Part shown: positions 35,101-43,209 of the stretch, one piece after another
Layout of the letters: each line of letters starts with the position of its first letter
Numbering within the stretch: the stretch's first letter is position 1
Assembly: GCF_030540875.1 (NCBI RefSeq)
Contig: NZ_JAUOEM010000006.1
Coordinates: forward strand, 186,001-250,000
DNA length: 64,000 bases
Direction of reading: 5' to 3'
From: Flavivirga amylovorans
GTDB lineage: Bacteria > Bacteroidota > Bacteroidia > Flavobacteriales > Flavobacteriaceae
Program-made: the position numbers and the translations under genes
Notes under the pieces: generated by a model
The model's database searches: none
What the model saw: only the letters and a program-made list of their open reading frames with translations
Told to the model about the DNA's origin: nothing

Positions 35101-37066
35101 TTTCTACATCGCCATTTACATCTTCATTCGTTTCTACAATTTTCCATTTTCTATCTATACGTGTTAAAGACGTCGTAATTCCAGTTGCAATGGTTACAGT
35201 ATTTGTACTAGATCCAGAAAAAGGATCATTATTATTTCCCCATACCAGAAAATCACCATCTTTTTTAAATTCATTGTTATTAGCACTATTAGTAGAAAAA
35301 AGCCCTCCTAAACCAATACATACATCGTTTAATGAATTCAGTGTTTTTGATTGTTTTTGATTTAAATCAGATATAGAATCACGACCAATACCAGCTACAT
35401 CATAATTATAACCGGCATTAGCTACCATATCCCATACTTTAGTATCAAATGAATTGATGTAATCTTTCTGAACTTCGGTTGCAGTACCTAAAGTAATGCC
35501 ATACTTTATTGCTAAATACGATTCTATTTTTTGTCTATCGGTATCATTTACACGTTCTGCAAACGTAAAAATCTCCGCAATCCTACCATTTAAACTTCCC
35601 TGTACATCAAAATTTCTACCAATCCAATATTCCGTACCCAATATAGGAGGCCCTGGTGCTCCTACATTTGCAAAAGCGATATCATCTACAGAAGAAGTCG
35701 TCAATAAATTGGAATTATATAAAATATCCTGTCCTGTTGCAGCTAAATTATTTCTAACATTAATGATACCCGCTCCAGAATATGATGTACTAATTTCTGC
35801 TTCACCATTATAACTGCCTCCTCCAGGAATATCTTGATTATATGATAAGGTTTCGTTAGTAAATTCAGTGGAATAATCACCAAATCCAATTCCTGTCATA
35901 TCTCCCGCACTTCCTGACGATATCCCTGCGAAAATGGTATGTCTTGTTGATGCACTTGTCATAGTGGCATCAGGGATCATAACCACAAAAATATCTTGGC
36001 TATAAAAACCATTCGTCGTATTGTATAAATATTGTTCAATAGTGGTTCCGTTATTTTCAAACTGAATAACGGGGTTAAAATTTATATTATCTGCTCCCGT
36101 ATCTAAATAAGTAGGTTGATTTACTAATACTGGTTGAATAGCATCTTTACCGTTGGTTCCTAAATCTTTCCATTCTGAAACTTTAGAACTTGATTCAACG
36201 ATACCTCTCGTAGATTTTAACCACAATCTGAAATCGGCTGTAATGCCTCCTGGACCAGGGATATTTTCATTAAACATTTCTGAATCGACAGCAAAAGTAA
36301 ATGTTGTATTATCACTATTAGCGATACTAATCGTTGCACTTTGAACACCAGTCCCTCCAACTGGAGCCGTAAAGGTGACATCAAAAACAATACCTCCGTA
36401 AGGTCCTATATCGTAAGGTATTGGAAATGGTGAAGAGGTCACAAAATCTACATTAGTACTAGAGAGTGAGCTTATATTTAAATCACAACTACCTATATTG
36501 GAAATAGCATATCTTCTAGTAATAGCTGCCCCTTCATCTACCACTCCAAAATAAGTACCATTGGCATCAGAGGTTGTAGTATCACCATGATAAATATCGG
36601 CATACGGCGTCCCTCCCAAAACAAATATTTCTGGAGCAGAATTTACCTGTAATGTAAATGTAAAATCAGATTGGTCTTTAATTTCAATGGTAACTAGTGT
36701 ACTCGTTGTTGTACAATTAGGGCTTATATTCTCTATTTCAAAATCTAGTTCCTTTTTAGAACCAGGACAACCTGCTGGTTTAATATTCTTTTTAGGATCA
36801 CCTGGATCTATGCTAAAATCTGTGGTATTTGATACATCTACACCTTTTATTTTCAGATTACTACAATTTCCTCCTTCTATATTAGTGATTCTAAAATTTA
36901 AACTATTTCCTGCATTGATGGTTACCGTTCCTCCATCTGATACTGTAGAACCACCAATAATTTCAACATGTATAACCTGAGCATAACTAATACCACTTAG
37001 CAAGCAAAATAACATCACAAGTTTAAGCTTTATCGTAACCAAGTTACAGGGTTGAATATTTTTCAT
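32174..37066 (-). CDS. Large T9SS-exported multidomain surface protein with LamG domain
   Basis: 1630 residues. A signal peptide (about 1-30, ending GISYAQ) is followed by beta-rich domains. One at about 150-265 has the choice-of-anchor-D pattern (ISNIGSCDLNISSLSSTN, FDVTFTAPVGGTG). A region with SYLAIKYGITLG and WDMVANAGYNYDVAGIGRD (about 515-560) fits a DUF8202-type module. A laminin-G-like concanavalin fold lies at about 745-900 (SFSISAWIKCAANASNRT, DGKWHHTAFIYDSGTVLMYIDG, FLGDIDEVYVWDLALS). The end (LSVSLYNILGQNIKTLKL ... GAYIVKLSTENGTINKKVVLK) is a type A T9SS sorting domain. Likely an adhesin or glycan-binding surface protein; the ligand is unknown. It is monocistronic. Confidence 0.85.
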   Translation of the reverse strand: MKNIQPCNLVTIKLKLVMLFCLLSGISYAQVIHVEIIGGSTVSDGGTVTINAGNSLNFRITNIEGGNCSNLKIKGVDVSNTTDFSIDPGDPKKNIKPAGCPGSKKELDFEIENISPNCTTTSTLVTIEIKDQSDFTFTLQVNSAPEIFVLGGTPYADIYHGDTTTSDANGTYFGVVDEGAAITRRYAISNIGSCDLNISSLSSTNVDFVTSSPFPIPYDIGPYGGIVFDVTFTAPVGGTGVQSATISIANSDNTTFTFAVDSEMFNENIPGPGGITADFRLWLKSTRGIVESSSKVSEWKDLGTNGKDAIQPVLVNQPTYLDTGADNINFNPVIQFENNGTTIEQYLYNTTNGFYSQDIFVVMIPDATMTSASTRHTIFAGISSGSAGDMTGIGFGDYSTEFTNETLSYNQDIPGGGSYNGEAEISTSYSGAGIINVRNNLAATGQDILYNSNLLTTSSVDDIAFANVGAPGPPILGTEYWIGRNFDVQGSLNGRIAEIFTFAERVNDTDRQKIESYLAIKYGITLGTATEVQKDYINSFDTKVWDMVANAGYNYDVAGIGRDSISDLNQKQSKTLNSLNDVCIGLGGLFSTNSANNNEFKKDGDFLVWGNNNDPFSGSSTNTVTIATGITTSLTRIDRKWKIVETNEDVNGDVETVYISIPTAAFSGFSKTTTEEYALIVADNPNFTDTDIIDVIPLRSDGGSNLETWYDFDGTKYFTFGKVSNLVENHSVNIASGDYLVGEFSLNLSVDSFSISAWIKCAANASNRTVMAKGEKLQIRLNTSGNIEVFIDDAVTPKFTSNMDVDDGKWHHTAFIYDSGTVLMYIDGVLDKSVQDVVHPSPNFNNYAIGAVYIDKDNVINPFLGDIDEVYVWDLALSQDQVRYLMNQELERFDISGTDYTSGKIVPHAATSNEVVSISWDHLRVYYDFNSFYGSTIEGLTDDRFFLRLKYLNKSKSIVGAQSAPLPYISAANGAWDTPGTWSNNADQVIPNSLSLDGTTVIDWNVVETSHDITSGDRDISLLGLIQTAGTITIADPGEAQNETNSGQGLTISHYLELDGVIDLVGESQLVQTEGSIIDADSGGYIERDQQGTANGFNYNYWSSSVGPIAGNTATRGTGVSSTNNNYTISGVLNDGTNSGIYQDLLYSSSPNGSGTIPPPGTARTISNYWLYKFYGPENDYNAWEKIDETSSLLSGEGFTMKGTSGAVSLSLQQNYVFEGLPNNGDITLELNKISGTDDVERLIGNPYPSAIDATEFILDNLSVADGGNNASGTVINGALYFWDHFGEENSHTLGAYVGGYATRNLTGGAAAISNDARINNNLSTGTKVPGQYIPVNQGFFVSTKIDGFDNDNDPAAPIATVDGGDIIFKNSQRVFVTEALSSTSVFLKASKTKEASSVNKNTAPTIRLMYDSPSGYHRQIVLGANINASDGFDYGYDAFMVDVNEEDMYWNFDNNKFVIQGVDSFDATKEFQLGLIVKEPGLAHIKVDTVENLDSEISLCIKDKLTGEVYNINNTAFEIYLEAGEYKDRFQLVFQENSSNQLLATDDIEAQHELIIYHDSKTSEIKVVNKNKVDVLSVSLYNILGQNIKTLKLNTNKEYLSMPVIANQGAYIVKLSTENGTINKKVVLK

Positions 37067-37291
37067 TTCTTAAAATTTAAGATTTGGATTTTATCGATGA
37101 AATGACATATTTATACGACAAATGTAAGATTTTGTTATCAAAAAACAAATAAAATCTTACATATTATGATTTTTGTCATTTTTTTTTGTAGTGAAAAATT
37201 GTAATCATTTACAAAAACATGCTCTTTTCTTTTAAAATTATATTACATTTATTCTTAAAAAGCGGCATATTATTTGTTGATTAAATTGAAT

Positions 37292-38248
37292 ATGAAAAAA
37301 TATATTATTTTAACATTAAGTCTAATTCCGTTACTCACATATTCTCAAGCCAATAAGTTTTATAGAAAGGCTATAAGAGAAACCGATTTAAACGAAAAAA
37401 TAAACCTCTTTACCAAAGTTTTAGAATTAGATTCCAAAAACTTAGATGCCTACTTTTATCGAGGCATTGCAAAAAATGATTTAGGAGATTATCATGGTGC
37501 CATTGTAGATTATTCAAAGATCATTGTATTAAAACCAGATGCAGACACTTACTATAATAGAGGAAATTCCAGATATAGCTTAAAAGATTTTGTTGGTGCA
37601 AAAAATGATTACAGTAAATCCTTTGAATTAGATTCGACCTTTATTGATGCCCTGTACAGTCTTGGCTGTGTAAAATACGACTTAGAAGATTATAAAGGTG
37701 CTATAGACGATTTTAGCAAGGTTATAAAAGTGGTACCAGACCAACCTAAAACATATACACTAAGAGCTGCTGCACATAAGGCTATTAAGGAATATAAAAA
37801 CGCACTAAAAGATTATTCTTTGGCTATTCTAGCCGAACCTAGTGCTCATAATTTCTACAATAGAGGAGTATTCTATATGGAGATTAATTATTACCAAAAA
37901 GCTAATGCTGACTTTACTACGTCATTAAGATTTAATAAAAATAACGCTTTTGCTTACTTTTATAGAGGAGCATCACATTTATTATTAGGCAAGCACAATA
38001 GTGCTATATCCGATTTTTCCATGGCTTTAAAGTTTGACGCCACAGATTTTGATGCCATCCTTGGTCTATCATTAGCCTATTACAAAATAGGTGATACCCC
38101 TAATGCTGAATCGAATTTAAAAAAAGTGAAATCTATATTGTCTCCAGATAATGGTGTTATGACTATCGATTCGTTTGCAAATACGTATTGGTTTCAGAAT
38201 CAATACTTCTATTTCAATAACAATATGACCTCTTTATTAAAATTATAA
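37292..38248 (+). CDS. Secreted TPR-repeat protein
   Basis: About 318 residues. I chose ATG 37292 because MKKYIILTLSLIPLLTYSQ is then a clean signal peptide; a TTG at 37274 would extend it. About seven tetratricopeptide repeats follow in 34-residue register, with signatures such as DAYFYRGIAKNDLGDYHGAIVDYSKII, TYYNRGNSRYSLKDF and AFAYFYRGASHLLLGKH. TPR proteins mediate protein contacts; here probably in the periplasm. No partner is evident. It converges on rsmG, four bases apart. Confidence 0.85.
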   Translation: MKKYIILTLSLIPLLTYSQANKFYRKAIRETDLNEKINLFTKVLELDSKNLDAYFYRGIAKNDLGDYHGAIVDYSKIIVLKPDADTYYNRGNSRYSLKDFVGAKNDYSKSFELDSTFIDALYSLGCVKYDLEDYKGAIDDFSKVIKVVPDQPKTYTLRAAAHKAIKEYKNALKDYSLAILAEPSAHNFYNRGVFYMEINYYQKANADFTTSLRFNKNNAFAYFYRGASHLLLGKHNSAISDFSMALKFDATDFDAILGLSLAYYKIGDTPNAESNLKKVKSILSPDNGVMTIDSFANTYWFQNQYFYFNNNMTSLLKL

Positions 38249-38252
38249 TAGC

Positions 38253-38882
38253 TTAACCTCTGTATTTTAATGGTAAGTGTACTACTTTCTTAGTTTCAAA
38301 AAAATCTTCAGTATAAAAATCACTTATATTGTATATGGTTGCTGTTTTATAATCTTGAAGTTCTTCACTTAAATCTCCGCCTTTTAAGTATAAAATACCA
38401 TTTTTTAGCTCGTGATTTTGTTGTTTAGTAATTTTCCCTTTAACCCAATGTACAAAAGTTGGCATAGCTGCCACGGCACGACTAACAATAAAATCGTAAG
38501 TATCTTTAATATCCTCTACGCGACTATGTGTTGTTTTTATATTAGTTATTCCTAAACCTTCAACAACTTCATTAACTACTTTTAATTTTTTGGCAATACT
38601 ATCAACTAAATGAAAAGAACATTCTGGAAATAAAATAGCCAAAGGAACACCTGGAAATCCACCACCAGTACCAACATCCATAATTTTACTACCTGGTTTA
38701 AATGTCAGAACTTTTGCTATAGCTAAAGCGTGTAATACATGACGTAAATAAAGCTCATCAATGTCTTTACGAGATACTACATTAATTTTTAAGTTCCAAT
38801 CCTGATATAGTGTTTCTAACTTTTTAAACTGGGAAATCTGGTCATTTGTTAGATCAGAAAAATATTTTAAAATTAGCTCCAT
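38253..38882 (-). CDS. rsmG: 16S rRNA (guanine527-N7)-methyltransferase
   Basis: 209 residues. RsmG methylates G527 of 16S rRNA with SAM. The SAM-binding loop GTGGGFPGVP is at 71-80, preceded by YLRHVLHALAIAKVL (about 45-60). Post-motifs FHLVDSIAKKLKVVNEV and DFIVSRAVAAMPTFVHWV are standard for the family (GidB fold). Length is typical. Monocistronic; its upstream region is shared with the divergent desaturase gene. Confidence 0.94.
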   Translation of the reverse strand: MELILKYFSDLTNDQISQFKKLETLYQDWNLKINVVSRKDIDELYLRHVLHALAIAKVLTFKPGSKIMDVGTGGGFPGVPLAILFPECSFHLVDSIAKKLKVVNEVVEGLGITNIKTTHSRVEDIKDTYDFIVSRAVAAMPTFVHWVKGKITKQQNHELKNGILYLKGGDLSEELQDYKTATIYNISDFYTEDFFETKKVVHLPLKYRG

Positions 38883-39025
38883 GGATGTTAAATTTTCAAC
38901 AAAAATATACTTTTTATATGCATATTTTTACAAAAAAACGTTATTACTTAAGTTGGTTTATACTTATCTTTGTGCAGTATATAACAATTGGAATTTATTC
39001 CTACCTTATATTTTAAATTGATAGC

Positions 39026-40120
39026 ATGAGTAAACAAGCTTTAACCTTTTCAAGAAATGATTCTGCAAAGTTTTTTAAAACACTTAACAAACGTGTCAAC
39101 GATTACTTTAAAGACAACAATATAAAACGTACAGGAAACTGGAAATTATATATCAAAGCAATAGTCATGTTTTCATTACTCATTGTGCCAGTAGTATTGA
39201 TTTTCACAATTGATTTACCAGCTTGGGTACAAGTTATCTTTATGATGATTGTAGGTGTTGGTATGGCAGGTGTTGGCATGAATGTTATGCATGATGCCAA
39301 TCACGGTTCATTTTCAAGTAAGAAATGGGTTAATAAGTTAATGGGGAGCAGTATTTACATTTTAGCTGGAAATGACTATAACTGGAAAGTACAGCATAAC
39401 GTTTTACATCATACTTACACAAACATTCAAGGGCATGATGAAGACATTGATGCTGGGAGAATTATACGTTTTTCAAAGCATACAAAATGGCTTAAAATTC
39501 ATAAATATCAAAAATATTATGCCTTCTTTTTATATGGTTTATTAACTGTAAACTGGGCGATTACAACAGATTTTAAGCAAACATTTGTGTATTTAAAAAG
39601 AAAATTATCTTATGGTAAATTTCCCAACCCAGCAACGCAATGGACTAAATTAATAATTGGTAAAATTATATATTATGCTATTTGGGTTGTTTTACCATTG
39701 GCTTTAGGCTTTGCTTGGTGGCAAGTTTTAATTGGATTTTTTATTATGCATTATACCGCTGGAATCATTCTAAGTGTTATTTTTCAATTAGCACATGTTA
39801 TGCCTAATACAGACATGCCTTTACCAGACGAAAATGGTACTATGAAAAATACCTGGGCCATTCATCAATTATTTACGACATCAAATTTCTCACCCAAAAG
39901 TTGGATCGTAGAATTTTATACTGGTGGATTAAACAGGCAAGTTGAGCATCACTTATTTGCACAAATTAGTCATATTCATTACAACAGAATAGCGAAGATT
40001 GTTAAAGAAACAGCTAATGAATTCAGTTTACCTTACAACGAATATGATACCATTTGGAAAGCTATTTCCGAACACTACAATCAACTAAAAATACTAGGTA
40101 AAAAACCTAGTTTAGCCTAA
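39026..40120 (+). CDS. Membrane fatty acid (acyl-CoA/acyl-lipid) desaturase
   Basis: 364 residues, about four to five membrane helices. The three histidine clusters of front-end-type desaturases are present: His89/His93 (HDANHG), His124/His128/His129 (HNVLHH) and Gln305-Val-Glu-His308-His309 (QVEHH). They bind a di-iron centre that inserts a cis double bond into fatty acyl chains, supporting membrane fluidity in the cold. The QVEHH box is usual for delta-6/delta-5-like and bacterial linoleoyl-type enzymes; regiospecificity cannot be predicted. No cytochrome b5 domain. Cold regulation is plausible but not visible. Confidence 0.92.
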   Translation: MSKQALTFSRNDSAKFFKTLNKRVNDYFKDNNIKRTGNWKLYIKAIVMFSLLIVPVVLIFTIDLPAWVQVIFMMIVGVGMAGVGMNVMHDANHGSFSSKKWVNKLMGSSIYILAGNDYNWKVQHNVLHHTYTNIQGHDEDIDAGRIIRFSKHTKWLKIHKYQKYYAFFLYGLLTVNWAITTDFKQTFVYLKRKLSYGKFPNPATQWTKLIIGKIIYYAIWVVLPLALGFAWWQVLIGFFIMHYTAGIILSVIFQLAHVMPNTDMPLPDENGTMKNTWAIHQLFTTSNFSPKSWIVEFYTGGLNRQVEHHLFAQISHIHYNRIAKIVKETANEFSLPYNEYDTIWKAISEHYNQLKILGKKPSLA

Positions 40121-40155
40121 AACTCACATTTTACTACTATACAACGCACATAAAA

Positions 40156-41340
40156 ATGAATTTATTATCAGATAGAATTTTAAACATGTCTACGTCTGCT
40201 ACTCTAGCTATGGCAGCAAAGGCAAGAGAACTTAGAGGTGAAGGAAAAGATATTATTGGTTTAAGCCTTGGGGAACCAGACTTTAATACACCTGATTTTA
40301 TTAAAGACGCTGCTATTCAAGCTATAAACGACAATTATAATTCTTACTCTCCTGTTGATGGATATGTAGAATTAAAAGAAGCTATTATCACAAAATTTAA
40401 ACGTGATAACAACTTAACGTATACCTTACCTCAAATAGTCGTTTCAACAGGTGCAAAACAATGTTTAGCAAATATAGCTGCTGTAATGCTAAACAAAGGT
40501 GATGAAGTTCTTTTACCTTGTCCTTATTGGGTAAGTTATTCTGATATTGTTAAGTTGAATGATGGCGTTCCTGTAGAGGTTAAAACGTCTATCGAGACCG
40601 ATTTTAAAATGACACCTGAGCAACTAGAAGCTGCAATTACACCAAACACCAAAATGATGTGGTTTAGCTCTCCTTGTAACCCAAGTGGATCTGTGTATAG
40701 CAAAGAAGAATTAAGAGCTCTAGCTGATGTACTGGCTAAATATCCAAACATATATGTTGTTTCTGATGAAATATATGAGCATATTAACTATGGTGAAGGA
40801 CATGCAAGTATGGCTGAATTTGATGACATGTACGATCGTACAATCACTGTTAACGGTGTCTCTAAAGCCTTTGCAATGACGGGATGGCGTATTGGGTTTA
40901 TTGGTGCTCCAGAAAAAATAGCACGTGCTTGCAATAAAATGCAAGGTCAAATTACTAGTGGTGCTAACTGTATTGCTCAACAAGCTGTAATTACTGCTCT
41001 TAATGCTTCTCCAAGTAAAGTAAAGTATATGATTGATGAATTTAAAGTTCGTCGTGATTTAGTACTTGGTCTTTTAGGAGATATTGAAGGCTTTAACTCA
41101 AATACTCCAGAGGGTGCTTTTTATGTATTTCCTGATGTTTCTTATTACTTTGGTAAAACCTTGCGAGGAAAAACAATAAATAATGCCACTGATTTTTCTT
41201 TGTATTTATTAGAAGAAGCTCTGGTTGCTACAGTAACTGGCGATGCCTTTGGTAATCCGAATTGTATTCGTATTTCTTATGCTGCATCTCAAGAACAAAT
41301 TATTGAAGCTATTAAACGAATAAAAGACGTTGTAAGCTAA
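40156..41340 (+). CDS. Class I/II PLP aminotransferase (aspartate aminotransferase-like)
   Basis: 394 residues, fold type I. Lys237 in NGVSKAFAMTGWRIGF is the Schiff-base lysine; SLGEPDFNTP (about 37-46), SPCNPSGSVYS (about 172-182) and VSDEIYEHI (about 202-210) form the cofactor and substrate pocket. The sequence is of the 1-gamma aspartate/prephenate aminotransferase type, transferring amino groups between aspartate and 2-oxoglutarate. Exact substrate preference is uncertain. It follows the desaturase gene by 35 bases and may share its transcript; a strong terminator ends it. Confidence 0.92.
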   Translation: MNLLSDRILNMSTSATLAMAAKARELRGEGKDIIGLSLGEPDFNTPDFIKDAAIQAINDNYNSYSPVDGYVELKEAIITKFKRDNNLTYTLPQIVVSTGAKQCLANIAAVMLNKGDEVLLPCPYWVSYSDIVKLNDGVPVEVKTSIETDFKMTPEQLEAAITPNTKMMWFSSPCNPSGSVYSKEELRALADVLAKYPNIYVVSDEIYEHINYGEGHASMAEFDDMYDRTITVNGVSKAFAMTGWRIGFIGAPEKIARACNKMQGQITSGANCIAQQAVITALNASPSKVKYMIDEFKVRRDLVLGLLGDIEGFNSNTPEGAFYVFPDVSYYFGKTLRGKTINNATDFSLYLLEEALVATVTGDAFGNPNCIRISYAASQEQIIEAIKRIKDVVS

Positions 41341-41363
41341 AAAAGAAAACAAGTTTATATATC

Positions 41364-41396
41364 AAAAAGCCACCGATTAAATCGGTGGCTTTTTTA
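41364..41396. terminator. Strong bidirectional terminator
   Basis: Perfect 9-bp stem gccaccgat (41369-41377) / atcggtggc (41381-41389), loop taa, flanked by A-run and T-run. It ends the aminotransferase gene and abuts the end of the convergent 88-residue gene. Confidence 0.9.
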
Positions 41397-41660
41397 ATGC
41401 TTTAAATAAAAAAATATTAGGACAAAAGTGAGAAACAGCATCAAAAATAGTATGATTTGTTTTATCCTGTTTATTCTGTTTTCTTTGAGAATATTTTTCT
41501 TAATTTCTTTTAATTGTTCTGGGGTAGCTTCTGGGAATTCCGCTAATTTAACATTAGAATAACTCCCTGTTAAAGCTCCTTTTTCTCTTCTTTTCAACAA
41601 AAGACTTCTATTATTCTTTAAAGAATTATTAGCAGCCATCATTGATCCTTCTCCTCCCAT
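41394..41660 (-). CDS. Small tail-anchored membrane protein
   Basis: 88 residues (or 82 from the second Met cluster MMAANNSLKNN). The N-terminal part is charged and Asn/Lys-rich, with a helix EATPEQLKEIKKNILKENRINRIKQ. The C-terminus is one hydrophobic segment (about 68-86) ending YLKH, so it is probably an inner membrane tail-anchored protein with most of the chain in the cytosol. No known family recognised. Its stop is beside the terminator. Confidence 0.6.
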   Translation of the reverse strand: MGGEGSMMAANNSLKNNRSLLLKRREKGALTGSYSNVKLAEFPEATPEQLKEIKKNILKENRINRIKQIILFLMLFLTFVLIFFYLKH

Positions 41661-41893
41661 AATTTCTAAGTATTTAAGATGTTTTTGTATTAAGACTTGC
41701 TTAACACATTTAAAATGTTTGCAATAAATTGACTGTTCAATAAAAAAGTCTATCGAATTTCAATTCAAAAAAATATAAAAGATTATTTTGAGGTTAGCTC
41801 AAAAGATCATCAGTTAACAATCGTAAAAAAACCACTTTATATATATGTAGCCTTTTTCACGAAAATGTTACACTTTTTAAAAATAGAATCTAC
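41661..41893. other. AT-rich spacer between two small genes
   Basis: 233 bases; no ORF, hairpin or repeat that I can support. It would hold the promoter of the 88-residue gene. Confidence 0.35.
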
Positions 41894-42196
41894 TTAGGAA
41901 AAGATTGTAATGATAATACCAGTAAAAACAGACACTTTTAGAAGCGTTTCTGTGGCTGAAGTGAATCTATATTTGCTATATTTTAAACGTTGCTTAATCC
42001 CAAAAAGAGATTGTGACGTTATATGACCTAAATTCTTTCTCGCTAATTTCTTATAATTAGAATTTAATATGCCTTCTGGCTTGGTGTGTGCAATAAAATT
42101 TTTAGGTTCAGGTAATGGTTCTAAATCTTGCTCTGTTAATAATAATTCCATAATACTGTTATTCAATTGGTTATATAAAGACGACGTTTGAAACAA
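41894..42196 (-). CDS. Small membrane protein of unknown function
   Basis: Up to 100 residues; the Met at residue 16 (start 42151, MELLLTEQDLEPLPEPKNFIAH) is an equally good start. The middle is basic (YKKLARKNLGHITSQSLFGIKQRLKYSKYRF) and the last 16 residues are hydrophobic (LLKVSVFTGIIITIFS). I do not recognise it. It may be a small inner membrane protein. Confidence is limited because homology cannot be tested. Confidence 0.45.
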   Translation of the reverse strand: MFQTSSLYNQLNNSIMELLLTEQDLEPLPEPKNFIAHTKPEGILNSNYKKLARKNLGHITSQSLFGIKQRLKYSKYRFTSATETLLKVSVFTGIIITIFS

Positions 42197-42535
42197 AAAA
42201 TTGTTACATCATAGCTTATTTACAAGCTATTAAAAATCAATTATAAACACCTGTTAAAACTCGCGAATTACAATTTTAAACAACCTACCTAGAGAATGAA
42301 AAATACTACAGAAAAAAGCCACTAAAAAACATTAGTGGCTTTCATAACAACCTTTTGCTTAAATAATGGTAATCAATATAATAGCCCTTATTGCCACTTA
42401 ATAAGCAAAGTACAAATGAATGTTTTTTATTTATGTATTCATTGCGGTTTTTCCACAAATTTTTATTACATTAATAATACTAGAGAAAACAATCTATATT
42501 TTTGACTATTGAACTAAACTCAAATACCCTCTAAC
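42197..42535. other. Intergenic region with a minus-strand terminator and a plus-strand promoter box
   Basis: 339 bases. A hairpin at 42315-42342 (gccactaa 42318-42325 / ttagtggc 42332-42339) is followed on the minus strand by a run of six T. TATTTTTG at 42497-42504 is a candidate -7 box for the response regulator gene. No ORF is supported between them. Confidence 0.5.
42312..42342 (-). terminator. Minus-strand intrinsic terminator without an assigned gene
   Basis: An 8-bp perfect stem with an A/T-rich loop; the T-run is on the minus-strand side. The nearest minus-strand gene ending upstream of it is trkH, 870 bases away across the response regulator gene. Confidence 0.65.
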
Positions 42536-43192
42536 ATGAATACGATAAGCATTAACCTACTTATTATAGAAGACTCTGCTATTATAGCAAATGCTTATAA
42601 AAACATACTAAATGAAATAGAAAATGTTACTTTCAATGTAATATTTGCTAAAAATTGCGATGAAGCGATACATAAGATTCAACGAGTTAAAACGCAAATA
42701 GTACTTCTAGATCTTCAACTTCCAATTTCGAAGAACGAACGCTTTATTTGCGGGGAAGACTTAGGACTTTTAATAAGAAAAGAATCTCCAGACACAAAAA
42801 TATTAGTTTTAACATCTATTACTGATCAAGCAAGAATTCAGAATATTATTAATGAAATTCATCCTGAAGGTTTTATGATTAAATCTGATATTGACGGTAT
42901 CGATTTAAAAAATGCTATTACACATACTTTAAAAGGAAAAGTATATTACAGTAAAACTATTGAAGGTTATACACGTAAAACATATGCAAACAGAATAACT
43001 ATTGACGATTTTGATAGACAAATATTGTATCATTTATCAATGGGAGAAAAAACTAAAGATTTATCAAACTTCATCCCATTATCTACCAGAGCTATCGAGG
43101 TTAGAAAAACCAAACTAAAAACCTTATTAGATACTAAAAACAAAGAAAACTTCAACTTGGTAAAAGAAGCCAAAAAATTAGGTTTTATTTAA
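42536..43192 (+). CDS. Orphan response regulator with LuxR-like HTH
   Basis: 218 residues. The receiver domain (1-125) has acidic pair Glu12-Asp13, phosphoacceptor Asp59 (VLLDLQLP), Thr93/Ser94 and Lys116 (FMIKSD), all needed for phosphotransfer. The C-terminal part (about 155-205, DFDRQILYHLSMGEKTKDLSNFIPLSTRAIEVRKTKLKTLL) is a LuxR/FixJ-type HTH. No kinase gene is adjacent. It converges on trkH with only 17 bases between stops and no terminator, so antisense read-through is possible. Confidence 0.88.
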   Translation: MNTISINLLIIEDSAIIANAYKNILNEIENVTFNVIFAKNCDEAIHKIQRVKTQIVLLDLQLPISKNERFICGEDLGLLIRKESPDTKILVLTSITDQARIQNIINEIHPEGFMIKSDIDGIDLKNAITHTLKGKVYYSKTIEGYTRKTYANRITIDDFDRQILYHLSMGEKTKDLSNFIPLSTRAIEVRKTKLKTLLDTKNKENFNLVKEAKKLGFI

Positions 43193-43209
43193 TTGACAGT
43201 ATCTTATTC

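Noticed and set aside
34533-36980. Several plus-strand ORFs of about 60-150 residues within the 1630-residue protein gene
   Set aside because: All lie antisense to a coherent multidomain T9SS protein and show no family features.
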